64,000 nucleotides of DNA from Ochrovirga pacifica (GCF_000220525.1 NZ_AFPK01000005.1:41438-105437), one strand, 5' to 3'. Shown: positions 46,955 to 55,959, counted from the stretch's first letter. A program made the numbers and translations. The notes: a model not told the origin generated them from the letters alone.

Positions 46955-47122
46955 TTATCTTTTGATTGTATCCGTTTTTTTGTCGTATCCATACGGACAG
47001 TGTTTGCATCCACTCTTACAACAATATCCTCTTTTTAAGTGGTATTGCTCTGTAAAAACTCGAAAGCCCATTTCGTTAGTGTAGTAATCTCCTTCCTCAG
47101 GAGGAATGTTTATTCTGTTCAT
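46955..47122 (-). CDS. Small cysteine-rich DUF5522-like protein (55 aa)
   Basis: An ATG-to-TAA frame of 55 codons on the minus strand. The protein begins MNRINIPPEEGDYYTNEMGF and has the conserved block RGYCCKSGCKHCPYGY near residues 31-46, with four cysteines and one histidine suited to metal binding. This pattern matches the small DUF5522 family, of unknown function. It directly precedes the DUF4197 gene (11-base gap), and its start is divergent from the cysteine-rich peptide gene at 47233. Confidence 0.75.
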   Translation of the reverse strand: MNRINIPPEEGDYYTNEMGFRVFTEQYHLKRGYCCKSGCKHCPYGYDKKTDTIKR

Positions 47123-47232
47123 ACATTGTCAAAAATAGCAAGCTTGATTATGTAAAACGAAAAAAAAGACAAAAAAATGAATCTTTTTAAACCCTTGTTC
47201 GTCTTATATACAAACCTATAAATCTATTTATT

Positions 47233-47334
47233 ATGAACACAAATCAATGTACCTGTAGTTGTAACAGTTGCCAAAAAGGAAATTGCAACAACTGCACTTG
47301 TGAAAACTGTACCTGTCCAAACTGTAATTGTTAA
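47233..47334 (+). CDS. Cysteine-rich metallothionein-like peptide (33 aa, 11 Cys)
   Basis: An ATG-to-TAA frame of 33 codons encoding a peptide with 11 cysteines, at residues 6, 8, 10, 13, 18, 21, 23, 26, 28, 31 and 33. They follow CxC and CxxC spacing throughout (CTCSCNSC, then CENCTCPNCNC), with Asn, Thr and Gln between, no aromatic residue and no signal peptide. This is the make-up of a metallothionein-type thiolate cluster, though I do not recognise a named family. It stands alone on the plus strand, 75 bases before a SigZ-like sigma factor and separated from it by a perfect hairpin. It may bind copper, zinc or a similar metal in the cytoplasm. Coding is supported by the dense periodic cysteine pattern in one frame; function is inferred. 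Confidence 0.65.
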   Translation: MNTNQCTCSCNSCQKGNCNNCTCENCTCPNCNC

Positions 47335-47357
47335 CTTTATAACAAGTAAAATATCTT

Positions 47358-47392
47358 AGAAAAGTTCGTTAGTTTGTTTAGCGAACTTTTCT
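47358..47392 (+). terminator. Perfect 11-bp hairpin between the Cys-rich peptide and the sigma factor
   Basis: AGAAAAGTTCG and CGAACTTTTCT are perfect inverted repeats around a 13-base loop. The T-rich right arm suits termination after the peptide gene, but the hairpin also ends only 17 bases before the sigma-factor ATG, where it could hinder translation or allow regulated read-through. Confidence 0.6.
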
Positions 47393-47409
47393 GTACAAAC
47401 CAAGATCGT

Positions 47410-47958
47410 ATGAGCACACAACTTATTTGGGATCAGTACGCAACCGATCTAAAAAAATTTATTTTTAGCAAAACTCAAAATGCATCCGTAACAGAAGATT
47501 TACTTCAAGATGTGTTTTTAAAAATACATCTAAAAAAAACGCAACTCAAAAATCAAAGTGCTTTAAAAAGTTGGCTTTTTAGTATTGCTCATCACACAGT
47601 ATTGGATTTTTTCAAAACACAAAAAAAGGAACTTCCTACCGAAGTAGAAACTTCCGTCACGCTCCCCAAAGAAAACAATCATTCCCCAAAAGACTGCTTA
47701 CTACCACTGATTGAAAAACTTCCTGACACCTACAAACAAGTATTGTTATTAGCAACCTTGCAAGGATGCAAACAAGCTGAAATTGCACAAAAACTAAACC
47801 TGAGTTTGGCCGCCACAAAATCGAGAATTCTAAGAGGTAAGGAACTCCTAAAACAAAGTTATATGGATTGCTGTAATTATACTTTGGATGAAAATGGCCA
47901 TCTAAAAGGTGAACATAAAAACATAGACGATTGCAAAGTTTGTAGAGTTCGGTCTTAG
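47410..47958 (+). CDS. SigZ-like ECF sigma factor
   Basis: A sigma factor of 182 residues from ATG at 47410 (MSTQLIWDQY); the longer frame starting at 47374 would begin inside the hairpin and is less likely. Region 2 spans about residues 5-75 (SVTEDLLQDVFLKIHL) and region 4 about 105-155 (LPDTYKQVLLLATLQG and KQAEIAQKLNLSLAATKSRIL). The C-terminal tail holds CC, a His, and CKVC, a cysteine pattern typical of SigZ-type factors that could sense metal or redox state. No anti-sigma gene follows; instead come a methyltransferase (26-base gap) and a DUF1684 gene. The cysteine-rich peptide upstream strengthens a metal or thiol stress link, as inference. Confidence 0.85.
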   Translation: MSTQLIWDQYATDLKKFIFSKTQNASVTEDLLQDVFLKIHLKKTQLKNQSALKSWLFSIAHHTVLDFFKTQKKELPTEVETSVTLPKENNHSPKDCLLPLIEKLPDTYKQVLLLATLQGCKQAEIAQKLNLSLAATKSRILRGKELLKQSYMDCCNYTLDENGHLKGEHKNIDDCKVCRVRS

Positions 47959-47984
47959 TACGTAATTTTGGACAAATCTATTTT

Positions 47985-48695
47985 ATGAGTCACGACGTAT
48001 TAGGCAATGCTTTAATTGATTATTACAAGCAACCCAAAGACCAAACCCTTATCACGTTTTCTTCTGTTGCAGAAAAGGACAGCATGCCTGTTTCTTACTT
48101 TTTTAGAACTTTTGATGAAATGCCTTCTTTGGAACAAAAAGCTTTGGAACTCTGTTCTGGAAATATATTGGATGTGGGATTAGCCGCAGGATGTCATGCC
48201 TTATATTTGCAAAACAAAGGTTTTAAGGTTACTGGCATAGACATATCTAAAGGTGCTACAAACGTAGCGCAACAAAGAGGCGTTAGACATGTAATAAAAG
48301 GAGATGTATTAAACACCCTTTTGGATGAAAAATTTGATACCGTTTTGGTATTGATGAATGGAACGGGAATTTGTGGCAAGCTTAGTAACTTGGCAAATTT
48401 TTTGCTAAAATTAGCTGAGTTGCTTAATTCTGGCGGACAAATTTTGATTGATTCTTCTGACATTATTTATATGTATGAAGATGAAAACGGAGAACACTGG
48501 ATTGATGCCAGCCAAGCTTATTACGGAGAAGTAGCGTTTACTATGAGCTACCAAAACCAAACTTCGGAAACCTTTGATTGGCTGTATGTAGATTATAACA
48601 CCTTACAACGTTGTGCAATATATAACGGGTTGCAATGTGAACTGATTCAGGAAGGAGAACATTACGATTATTTAGCCAAAATAACTAAAGATTGA
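47985..48695 (+). CDS. Class I SAM-dependent methyltransferase
   Basis: A 236-residue protein with a Rossmann-type methyltransferase fold: motif I ILDVGLAAGCHALYL near residue 62, the acidic residue after strand 2 in VTGIDIS near 86, and FDTVLVLMNGTGI near 117. Motif I has GLAAG in place of the common GCGTG. There is no signal peptide. It lies 26 bases after the SigZ-like gene and 4 bases before the DUF1684 gene, so the three form an operon. The methyl acceptor cannot be told from the sequence. Confidence 0.8.
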   Translation: MSHDVLGNALIDYYKQPKDQTLITFSSVAEKDSMPVSYFFRTFDEMPSLEQKALELCSGNILDVGLAAGCHALYLQNKGFKVTGIDISKGATNVAQQRGVRHVIKGDVLNTLLDEKFDTVLVLMNGTGICGKLSNLANFLLKLAELLNSGGQILIDSSDIIYMYEDENGEHWIDASQAYYGEVAFTMSYQNQTSETFDWLYVDYNTLQRCAIYNGLQCELIQEGEHYDYLAKITKD

Positions 48696-48699
48696 TAAA

Positions 48700-49299
48700 A
48701 TGAAATATGTTGTTTGGATGGTATTGCTTGCCGTACAATTTGGTACTGCTCAAACACCATCATACTTAGAAGAAATTAAAAAACACAGACAAGAGCTTAA
48801 CAAGCATTTTAAAGACAAAAAAAGCAGTCCACTGCCTAAGAAAAAAATCAAAAATTTTATAGGATTGCCTTTTTTCCCTGTGGATGAAAAATACAAAGTT
48901 AAGGCCAAAATGACTTATACGTTTAACGCTCCCATACAATACATTGCCAACACGGATGGCAAAACAGAAGCCTATCAACAGTATGCTGTGGCTACTTTTA
49001 AAATTGACGATAAACAATGTACTCTTTACATTTATCAAAGCCTTAATCTGATGAAGCAAAAAGGATTTGAAAATTACCTATTCATCCCCTTTTCAGACAA
49101 TAGTAATGGCAAAAGTACCTACGGAAGCGGTCGTTATTTAGACACTACCATTCCGGCCGAACCTACTGGATATATTACATTGGATTTTAATAAAGCTTAC
49201 AATCCTTATTGTGCTTACAATGAAAAATACGTATGTCCTATTCCTCCAAAAAACAATCATTTGGATCTAGAAATACGAGCAGGTGTAAAATACAAATAG
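48700..49299 (+). CDS. DUF1684 family exported protein
   Basis: A 199-residue protein with a signal peptide (about residues 1-18) and the DUF1684 layout: IGLPFFPVDEKYKVKAKM near residue 52, then the highly conserved block TYGSGRYLDT near 140, ITLDFNKAYNPYCAYNEKYVCPIPP near 160 (split here across the family core), with two cysteines. Function of the family is unknown. It overlaps in operon context with the methyltransferase (4-base gap) and is the last gene before a terminator that begins inside its stop codon region. Confidence 0.85.
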   Translation: MKYVVWMVLLAVQFGTAQTPSYLEEIKKHRQELNKHFKDKKSSPLPKKKIKNFIGLPFFPVDEKYKVKAKMTYTFNAPIQYIANTDGKTEAYQQYAVATFKIDDKQCTLYIYQSLNLMKQKGFENYLFIPFSDNSNGKSTYGSGRYLDTTIPAEPTGYITLDFNKAYNPYCAYNEKYVCPIPPKNNHLDLEIRAGVKYK

Positions 49300-49323
49300 G
49301 CTGCTCTACAAGAACAGCCTATT
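49295..49323. terminator. Shared terminator between DUF1684 and the propeller-cupredoxin gene
   Basis: AATAGGCTG pairs perfectly with CAGCCTATT around an 11-base loop. The left arm contains the DUF1684 stop codon. The flanking genes converge. Confidence 0.75.
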
Positions 49324-49353
49324 GTTATAAATTTAAGTTTATGAGCTAACAAC

Positions 49354-51297
49354 TTATTTTACAATTAACTTAGCTCTCATTGTGTTAGAGTGACCTGGAA
49401 AAGTACATACCATCCAATAAGTTCCTGGTTCACTTGGTGCTTCAAAGTAAATAGTTTCAGTACTTTCAGGCCCTACAGCTCCTGTATGGGCAATTACCAT
49501 TCCTGTAAAAGGCACGTAATTTAAGTCAGGTCCATCTAAACCTAGCTTTAAAGCCATTTCTCCTACCTTTAACGGTGTGTTTGCTCCTTGTTTGGTTACC
49601 ACCACATTGTGAATCATATCATCATTATTATTTAGGGTAAGTGCTACTCTACTTCCTCTTTTAATGGTAATCGATTCTGTATCGTATTTTAAACCAGGCA
49701 CAGTACCAATGGCAATTTTTTCATCGGCACCTTCTTCTCCCCAAGCCTCTGGCATCAGAGTAACACGTTTTGGCTGTTCCACTTTTTTAGTAGGCATTTT
49801 CATTTCCATTTTTGGAGATTTAATAAACCCAGAAGGTACTTCGTTTAGTGTATAATAGCCTGTGTTGTGCAACAATTCATCACCTTTAGTAGAATTTAAT
49901 CCACTAATAGCTAGTTGATGAATGTATCCCAAACGCATTCCATGAATGGTTAGTTTTACTTTCTTTCCATCTTCAGAAACTTCGGCATTGTGTACCATTG
50001 CATTTTGTCTGTTTATGATATCACTTCCATACTTTTTGTGATAATTGTAAGTAAACGTTGTTACTTTGTATTTTGATAAATCGGCTGCCTGCTGTTTGTT
50101 GATAGGTTTGGTAAACTCTACTTCAAAACCATCGTCTAAAGCTTTCATCGCTTTGATTTCAAAAGGTGTTTTTCCTGTCCAAACCAAACGTTGCAATCCA
50201 AATTCTTTTTTCCCTTTAGAGGCCCATCCACGACTGGTCATTCCCACAAACATACTATTATCTGATCCCCAAATCATACGTAAAATTCCAGAAGAAAAAC
50301 CTTCAACAAAAGGGAAAACAGCACCTTGGTATACTCCATTTACTTTTTCTAAAGCCACACGAAATATTTTACTATGTCCTTGGTCTCCTACAAATTGCTG
50401 TCCTTCAAACGGTCCAAAGTTTCCTCCAGTAGTATCATACAAAATATCAGAAGTAGAAACTCCCAAGACTGTATGGGGCAGCCAAATAGCTGGTGCTTTT
50501 AGAGCTGGTACTTTTTTAGCATATTCGTACAAGGTCATCCCAGATTTGTCTTTGATATCTTCTGGTTTTAGGTTCAGTGGTGATTTGGGATCGTCTGTCC
50601 ATTTCAATCCTTCAGGATGTCCTGCAAAATCACCTACTTCTAAGTGTGTAATCCTACCAGATCCTACCCAATCTCCTTGATTTTCTGAATAAAACACATC
50701 TCCTTCAGGGCTTATAGCATACCCCGCTGGTGATCGTAATCCTGTTGCGTAAGGAGTCAGTTCTCCATTGGGTTTTACTTTTACCATCCATCCTCTCCAA
50801 CGTACAGGGCTTTTCCCTCCATTTTCCCATGTTAAATTCAATGTCAACAACATATCGCCATTGTCAAAAAACTTAGGTCCGTATGAATATCCGTGATAAT
50901 TCCCATTCAATGGCCAACTTACTACTGTTTTGTACAAATCCGCTACTCCATCTCCATCGCGATCTTCTAAGCGAGTCAACTCTCCTCTTTGTGCTGCATA
51001 AAATCCATGATCTCTATAACCTAGACCTAAATTTTCGTGCATTCCTTGTGCAAAAAGATGATATTTTGGTTCTTGACTATAAGGTTGATTGATGACCCAG
51101 ATTTCTCCTCTACGAGTAGAAACTCCCAGTTGATCTTTGTCTGTTAATGCCAATCCTCCTACCTCTAACTTAATTTCTTTAGGAATAGGTACATCTACAA
51201 TTTTGTAATATTCTGCTTCTTTTTTATTTTGGGCAGTTCCTATCAATCCACAGAAGAGAACTGCTGTTAATGCATATGTTTTGTGAAATAACTTCAT
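49354..51297 (-). CDS. Beta-propeller (PQQ sugar dehydrogenase-like) protein fused to a cupredoxin
   Basis: A 647-residue exported protein. After the signal (about residues 1-22) comes a six-bladed propeller resembling soluble glucose/sorbosone dehydrogenases (about 30-380, with EDRDGDGVADLYKTV and GLRSPAGYAISPEGDVFYSENQGDW), then a linker, then a blue-copper domain (about 535-647). The type 1 copper ligands are visible: His563 (DMIHNVVV), Cys631, His636 (CTFPGHS) and Met640. The fusion would let electrons pass from a sugar oxidation centre straight to copper. It lies 17 bases after the DUF1080 gene on the same strand. The presence of PQQ cannot be judged from sequence; some relatives lack it. 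Such pairs are common in Bacteroidota and Planctomycetes. Confidence 0.85.
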   Translation of the reverse strand: MKLFHKTYALTAVLFCGLIGTAQNKKEAEYYKIVDVPIPKEIKLEVGGLALTDKDQLGVSTRRGEIWVINQPYSQEPKYHLFAQGMHENLGLGYRDHGFYAAQRGELTRLEDRDGDGVADLYKTVVSWPLNGNYHGYSYGPKFFDNGDMLLTLNLTWENGGKSPVRWRGWMVKVKPNGELTPYATGLRSPAGYAISPEGDVFYSENQGDWVGSGRITHLEVGDFAGHPEGLKWTDDPKSPLNLKPEDIKDKSGMTLYEYAKKVPALKAPAIWLPHTVLGVSTSDILYDTTGGNFGPFEGQQFVGDQGHSKIFRVALEKVNGVYQGAVFPFVEGFSSGILRMIWGSDNSMFVGMTSRGWASKGKKEFGLQRLVWTGKTPFEIKAMKALDDGFEVEFTKPINKQQAADLSKYKVTTFTYNYHKKYGSDIINRQNAMVHNAEVSEDGKKVKLTIHGMRLGYIHQLAISGLNSTKGDELLHNTGYYTLNEVPSGFIKSPKMEMKMPTKKVEQPKRVTLMPEAWGEEGADEKIAIGTVPGLKYDTESITIKRGSRVALTLNNNDDMIHNVVVTKQGANTPLKVGEMALKLGLDGPDLNYVPFTGMVIAHTGAVGPESTETIYFEAPSEPGTYWMVCTFPGHSNTMRAKLIVK

Positions 51298-51314
51298 TTT
51301 TTATCTTTTTAAGC

Positions 51315-53225
51315 TTACCAAATAATCTTATAACTTACCTTATGTGTTCCACTTGGTATTTTTACCAACAACTCTTGAACTCCGTTATGAGCTCTTACCA
51401 CAGGCTGTAGCATTTTATTTTCAGAAAAATCAATATAAAAGCTTTCGTTATTGATGATAAAAGTGTTGTTTGACAAAGATTTAATGTCTTCTCCCTCTGC
51501 AATTTTATGCCAAAGAGTTTTCTTACTATGCACTTTGATAACTTTTTTTACTTCACGTTTTTTAGGATGTGTATAAAAGGTATTTGATATTTTGGCCCCA
51601 TCAATTTGGTAAGTAAATGTAGGAATTCTGTGTTTATCAAAAGTATAGCCCAATTGTTTAACTCCTTTGTTTTCTTTTAAAGGCTTTGGCCATGCTGCTT
51701 GCTCATTTTCTAAATCAGCAAATTCTAAATCGCCATGTAACTCTACACTAAACCCCACAGGTTCTCCTTGTTGTTTGTACCCCCTGCTTAACCACATATG
51801 TGTAGTATTTAAAAACGATCCATTCCAAACTCTTAACAAAGTTCCTGTAGCTAAATCGTAAGAATAATGTGTTCCCTCTGGTGTACCCACCGAAATACAG
51901 TGCGTACGTGTTTCTCCTTTATGTGCTATAAAACTACGTTGGGTTCTTACAGTTTGTTCTGGCTCTATAATAATCCCTTTTAAAGGATCGAACTTTTCTG
52001 CATTAACGTCTTCACCATCTTGTAGGGCATATTTTTTCATTTGTTCACCTTCTACAAACCAACTAAAATTGTTTAACCAACGCTTTCTACCCTGAATATG
52101 ATTGTAAATTAGCTGAAACTTGATGGTTCCTTTTTTAAGATTAAACACTTTTCTTCGATAAACCTGTGTACTTTTTAATTTGTGTACTTTTTGACCTTCT
52201 AAATGCAACTCAACATTTCCTTTTCCTGGACGAATTTCAAAGGCATATTTTCCATCTACAGGTACTTCTAAAATCCCTTCATAAGTAACCATTTTAGGAC
52301 TTACCTGGCTTGCCACATCCACCAACGAAAAAACCGTTGTTTCTGTTTCAGATTTAGGAGTTAACTTCGATACATCTCCTATTTCTTTTTGCTCGTTAAA
52401 TTCTTTTCTGACCAATTGACTTACTTTAATTTTATTCCCCTCGTACAAACGATATTGAATATTTTTTAAAGCTACTGGACCATGATCTCCTTGAATCATT
52501 AATGGAGCGATTGCTTTTTCATCGTTAAAAGGTCCTCTTGTAGGTCCTGTTACTTCTACATTTTGATGTACCAATACACCGTTTAGCCATACCTCTTCAA
52601 ACCAAGCATTTTTTATTTTATTTCCTTGTTTATCAAACTTAGGAGCATGAAAAATCACCTTTAGATGTTGCCACAAACCAGGAGCTTTGGCTGCATTGAC
52701 CCTTGGTGGATGTCCTTCGTAACCTTGTTGCCCTTTAGGAGCTGTTTTGTCCCATCGTTGGTAAATAGCTCCCATGTCTAGATATTTGGGCTTTTTTACA
52801 TTCCAACTATCATATAACTGTACTTCGTAACGACTTTGAAAATAAATTCCTGAATTAGATCCTACAGGCATCATTACATCCAACTCCAACTCTATATCTT
52901 TGTGTTGAAAAATAGTAAATAAGTTTTTATTCTGCTTTTGATCATTGGTGTTTAACAAAATGCCTGTACCCGATTCTGAATTGATGCTTTTCTTTTTGGT
53001 TCTATCAGTAATGACATCCCCCACAACAATCCAGTTTTTTCCTGTAGGCTTAAACGCTGATAAATCTTTTAATTCAATGGAGACAAAAGGATTTAAAGGA
53101 TTTTTTTTAGGCTCTTTTTTCTGTTTGGAAGTGGTTTCTTTTACCTCTTCTTTTTTTGATTCATCGGCACATGAGACCAGCACACAAAATACAAACAATA
53201 AAAAGATACGTGAAAAATGTTTCAT
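51315..53225 (-). CDS. DUF1080 (3-keto-disaccharide hydrolase family) lipoprotein
   Basis: A 636-residue lipoprotein (lipobox LVSC, Cys19) with a charged linker rich in Lys and Glu, a DUF1080 concanavalin-like domain (about residues 45-265, with IELELDVMMPVGSNSGIYFQSRYEVQ split around YDSWNVKK, and WQHLKVIFHAPKFD), a PA14-like beta domain (about 300-405) and a C-terminal beta-rich domain (about 430-636). Some DUF1080 proteins hydrolyse 3-keto-glycosides made by a partner oxidase. Its neighbour 17 bases downstream encodes a putative sugar dehydrogenase with a copper domain, so oxidation followed by hydrolysis is a reasonable model. That coupling is inferred. Confidence 0.8.
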   Translation of the reverse strand: MKHFSRIFLLFVFCVLVSCADESKKEEVKETTSKQKKEPKKNPLNPFVSIELKDLSAFKPTGKNWIVVGDVITDRTKKKSINSESGTGILLNTNDQKQNKNLFTIFQHKDIELELDVMMPVGSNSGIYFQSRYEVQLYDSWNVKKPKYLDMGAIYQRWDKTAPKGQQGYEGHPPRVNAAKAPGLWQHLKVIFHAPKFDKQGNKIKNAWFEEVWLNGVLVHQNVEVTGPTRGPFNDEKAIAPLMIQGDHGPVALKNIQYRLYEGNKIKVSQLVRKEFNEQKEIGDVSKLTPKSETETTVFSLVDVASQVSPKMVTYEGILEVPVDGKYAFEIRPGKGNVELHLEGQKVHKLKSTQVYRRKVFNLKKGTIKFQLIYNHIQGRKRWLNNFSWFVEGEQMKKYALQDGEDVNAEKFDPLKGIIIEPEQTVRTQRSFIAHKGETRTHCISVGTPEGTHYSYDLATGTLLRVWNGSFLNTTHMWLSRGYKQQGEPVGFSVELHGDLEFADLENEQAAWPKPLKENKGVKQLGYTFDKHRIPTFTYQIDGAKISNTFYTHPKKREVKKVIKVHSKKTLWHKIAEGEDIKSLSNNTFIINNESFYIDFSENKMLQPVVRAHNGVQELLVKIPSGTHKVSYKIIW

Positions 53226-53332
53226 AATCTTTAAATATTAGTTGTTAAAATTACTATTCTTATAGTTTAAAAACAAAACTAAGTAAAAAAGTAAAATGTT
53301 TCCTATTTCTCTATATAAAAATCTACTTAAAA

Positions 53333-53374
53333 TTAAAAAGTGCATTTTTTTGGTAAAAAAAATGCACTTTTTAA
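53333..53374. terminator. Terminator after parC
   Basis: TTAAAAAGTGCATTTTTTT pairs with AAAAAAAATGCACTTTTTAA around a short loop. It lies 23 bases beyond the parC stop codon. Confidence 0.85.
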
Positions 53375-53397
53375 TGGTATTAACTATGTAACGTACT

Positions 53398-55959
53398 CTA
53401 AAACAACGTTGTTTGTTCTTGATAGTTTTCGTCTTCATCTTCTTCTGGTAATTCGTAAGGCAAAGGCTCCAAACGATTAACTTGTTTGATACGTTCCTCT
53501 GTTAACAAGTTCCCCAAAGCTTTAATTCCTTTTACCGCAATAAAATCTTCCAAATCTACCAACTCGTTTTCCAGACTTCTTTTGCTGTAGACAATTTCTA
53601 CCTGAGGCCTGTAGTCCGTAACTATAATTTTTAGCTGTGTTTTTTCGTGGTCGCTAATAAAGCTCTCTTCTTTGTCTGTTTGCTCTATTAAAAAACGTTT
53701 GATGTAATAGCGTTCTTTTTCACCTTCGTAATAGACTACTGAAATGGGTTTTTTAGGTTCCCACTTTTCTAACACCTCTAGGTCAGCATCAAAATGCATA
53801 GAAAGTGCTGGTGTTACTGCTTTTATTTTTCCAGATTTGGTGGCAATTAATAATTTATCATTAGAACTAAACTCACCCAACAAAGTCCCTCTACCATCTA
53901 CATTCAAACGATTTACTACATCATCAAACCATATTTTACGAGGTTTAAGCGTAGAGGTTCCTGCTGATTTAAAGCTCACTTTTTTAACCGTATGCTTGGT
54001 GACTAGGTTTCCTCGAACCGCTCTTCCTTTGATTGCTAAATCGGATAAATCGATGTCCCACTTTAGTTTTTTTACCATTCCAACTGGTTTAATTTCTATG
54101 CTTACCGTTTCTGCTTCTCCATTAGGATTGGCTGTAAAATAGAACACCATAGAACCTTTGTTACCAGCTGTTAAATCGTACACTCGGTCACGTGTCATGG
54201 CACTTACATTAAAACGTTTCATATAGGTAGGCCCTTTGGCTCCATCACGATATATCATGTTGTAAGTAGTGCGTTTGTCTCCTTTTTTAAAAATACCTAC
54301 ATGAATAATGTCTTTCCCTACAAAATTCTTCTGAGCTACTTTACTAACTTGCATGCTACCGTCTTTTCTAAACACAATTACATCATCTATATCCGAACAA
54401 TCACAAACAAATTCATCTCTTTTTAAAGCTGTTCCTACAAAACCTTCTTCTCTATTTACGTACAGTTTTTCATTACGCATTACAACTTTAGTAGCTTCTA
54501 TATCATCAAATGTTTTGATTTCTGTAAGTCTTTGCTTTTCTTTTCCGTATTTATCTTTTAACTCTTTAAAGTACGCTACGGCAAAATCTATTAAATGTTC
54601 TAGATGATGAAGAACTTGTGCAATTTTATCCTCTAAACTTTCTATAAGTTGGTTTGCCTTATCAGAATCAAACTTAGAAATACGTTTGATTTTAATTTCG
54701 GTCAAACGGATAATATCTTCTTCGGTTACCGCTCTTTTTAGGTGTTGAATGTGGGGTTTTAAACCAACATCTATGGCCGAAATTACTCCTTCCCAGGTTG
54801 CCTCTTCTTCTATATCTCTATAAATACGATGCTCAATAAAAATTTGTTCTAAACTTGCAAAATGCCATTGTTCTTCTAGCTCGTTTAGCTGAATTTCTAA
54901 TTCATGCTTTAACAAGTTCAACGTATTATTGGTTGATATTTTTAAGATTTGGGATACTCCTAAAAAGATAGGTTTGTGATCTTGAATAACACAACACAAG
55001 GGCGATATAGACACCTCACAATTGGTAAAAGCATAGAGGGCATCCATCGTTTTGTCTGGCGATACTGCTGGTGGCAAATGCACCAAAATCTCTACATTTT
55101 TTGCCGTGTTGTCTTCTATCTGCTTAATTTTGATTTTCCCTTTGTCATTGGCTTTCAAAATGGATTCTATCAATGTAGATGTGGTCGTTCCGTAAGGAAT
55201 TTCTGTAATCACCAAAGTTTTTTTATCGAGCTGGCTAATTTTTGCACGTACACGTACTTTTCCACCTCGCTCACCATCGTTGTAATTGGTCACATCAACT
55301 TCTCCACCTGTTAAAAAGTCAGGATATAAGGTAAAAGACTTGCCTTTAAGTATTTTGATAGAGGCATCAATCAATTCGTTAAAGTTATGAGGTAATATTT
55401 TGGTCGATAGTCCTACGGCAATTCCCTCTCCACCTTGTGCCAGCAACATGGGAAATTTTACTGGCAAATGAATGGGTTCTTTTCTACGTCCATCGTACGA
55501 AGCTTGCCATTCTGTTGTTTTGGGGTTAAACACTACCTCTAAAGCAAATTTAGACAAACGAGCCTCTATATATCTTGATGCTGCTGCACGATCTCCTGTA
55601 AGAATATTCCCCCAGTTTCCTTGCATGTCTATCAACAACTCTTTTTGACCAATTTGCACCATGGCATCCGAAATAGAAGCATCTCCATGCGGATGGTACT
55701 GCATACAATGTCCTACCAAGTTGGCTACTTTATTGTAACGACCATCGTCCAAATCTTTCATCGACTGCATGATTCGTCTTTGCACCGGTTTAAAACCGTC
55801 GGCAATGGCAGGTACTGCACGTTCCAAAATTACGTAAGAGGCATAATCTAAAAACCACTCTTTGTACATTCCCGTTACTTTGGTAATGGTTTCTTGGTTA
55901 CCTTCTTCGTGGGTTTCTTCGAATTGATTTTCTTCTAAGTTGTTATTATCGTCTTGCAT
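53398..55959 (-). CDS. parC: DNA topoisomerase IV subunit A
   Basis: An 853-residue type II topoisomerase A subunit. The winged-helix and tower region occupies about residues 30-460, with the active-site Tyr130 in AAASRYIEARLS and the QPxxR-region equivalents GFKPVQRRIM and HPHGDASI. A six-bladed C-terminal domain follows (about 500-830). It pairs with the topoisomerase IV B subunit gene immediately upstream (106-base gap), which separates it from GyrA, whose gene usually stands alone in this phylum. The tail ends in an acidic, glutamine-rich stretch. The enzyme unlinks daughter chromosomes in the cytoplasm. Housekeeping gene; nothing unusual. Confidence 0.92.
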   Translation of the reverse strand: MQDDNNNLEENQFEETHEEGNQETITKVTGMYKEWFLDYASYVILERAVPAIADGFKPVQRRIMQSMKDLDDGRYNKVANLVGHCMQYHPHGDASISDAMVQIGQKELLIDMQGNWGNILTGDRAAASRYIEARLSKFALEVVFNPKTTEWQASYDGRRKEPIHLPVKFPMLLAQGGEGIAVGLSTKILPHNFNELIDASIKILKGKSFTLYPDFLTGGEVDVTNYNDGERGGKVRVRAKISQLDKKTLVITEIPYGTTTSTLIESILKANDKGKIKIKQIEDNTAKNVEILVHLPPAVSPDKTMDALYAFTNCEVSISPLCCVIQDHKPIFLGVSQILKISTNNTLNLLKHELEIQLNELEEQWHFASLEQIFIEHRIYRDIEEEATWEGVISAIDVGLKPHIQHLKRAVTEEDIIRLTEIKIKRISKFDSDKANQLIESLEDKIAQVLHHLEHLIDFAVAYFKELKDKYGKEKQRLTEIKTFDDIEATKVVMRNEKLYVNREEGFVGTALKRDEFVCDCSDIDDVIVFRKDGSMQVSKVAQKNFVGKDIIHVGIFKKGDKRTTYNMIYRDGAKGPTYMKRFNVSAMTRDRVYDLTAGNKGSMVFYFTANPNGEAETVSIEIKPVGMVKKLKWDIDLSDLAIKGRAVRGNLVTKHTVKKVSFKSAGTSTLKPRKIWFDDVVNRLNVDGRGTLLGEFSSNDKLLIATKSGKIKAVTPALSMHFDADLEVLEKWEPKKPISVVYYEGEKERYYIKRFLIEQTDKEESFISDHEKTQLKIIVTDYRPQVEIVYSKRSLENELVDLEDFIAVKGIKALGNLLTEERIKQVNRLEPLPYELPEEDEDENYQEQTTLF

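Noticed and set aside
50066..50680. 204-codon open frame on the plus strand opposite the propeller-cupredoxin gene
   Set aside because: Antisense to a well-supported protein; no domain, signal or start context.
53398..55959. DNA gyrase subunit A
   Set aside because: The gene is directly coupled to a topoisomerase IV type B subunit, and the pair order fits parE-parC.
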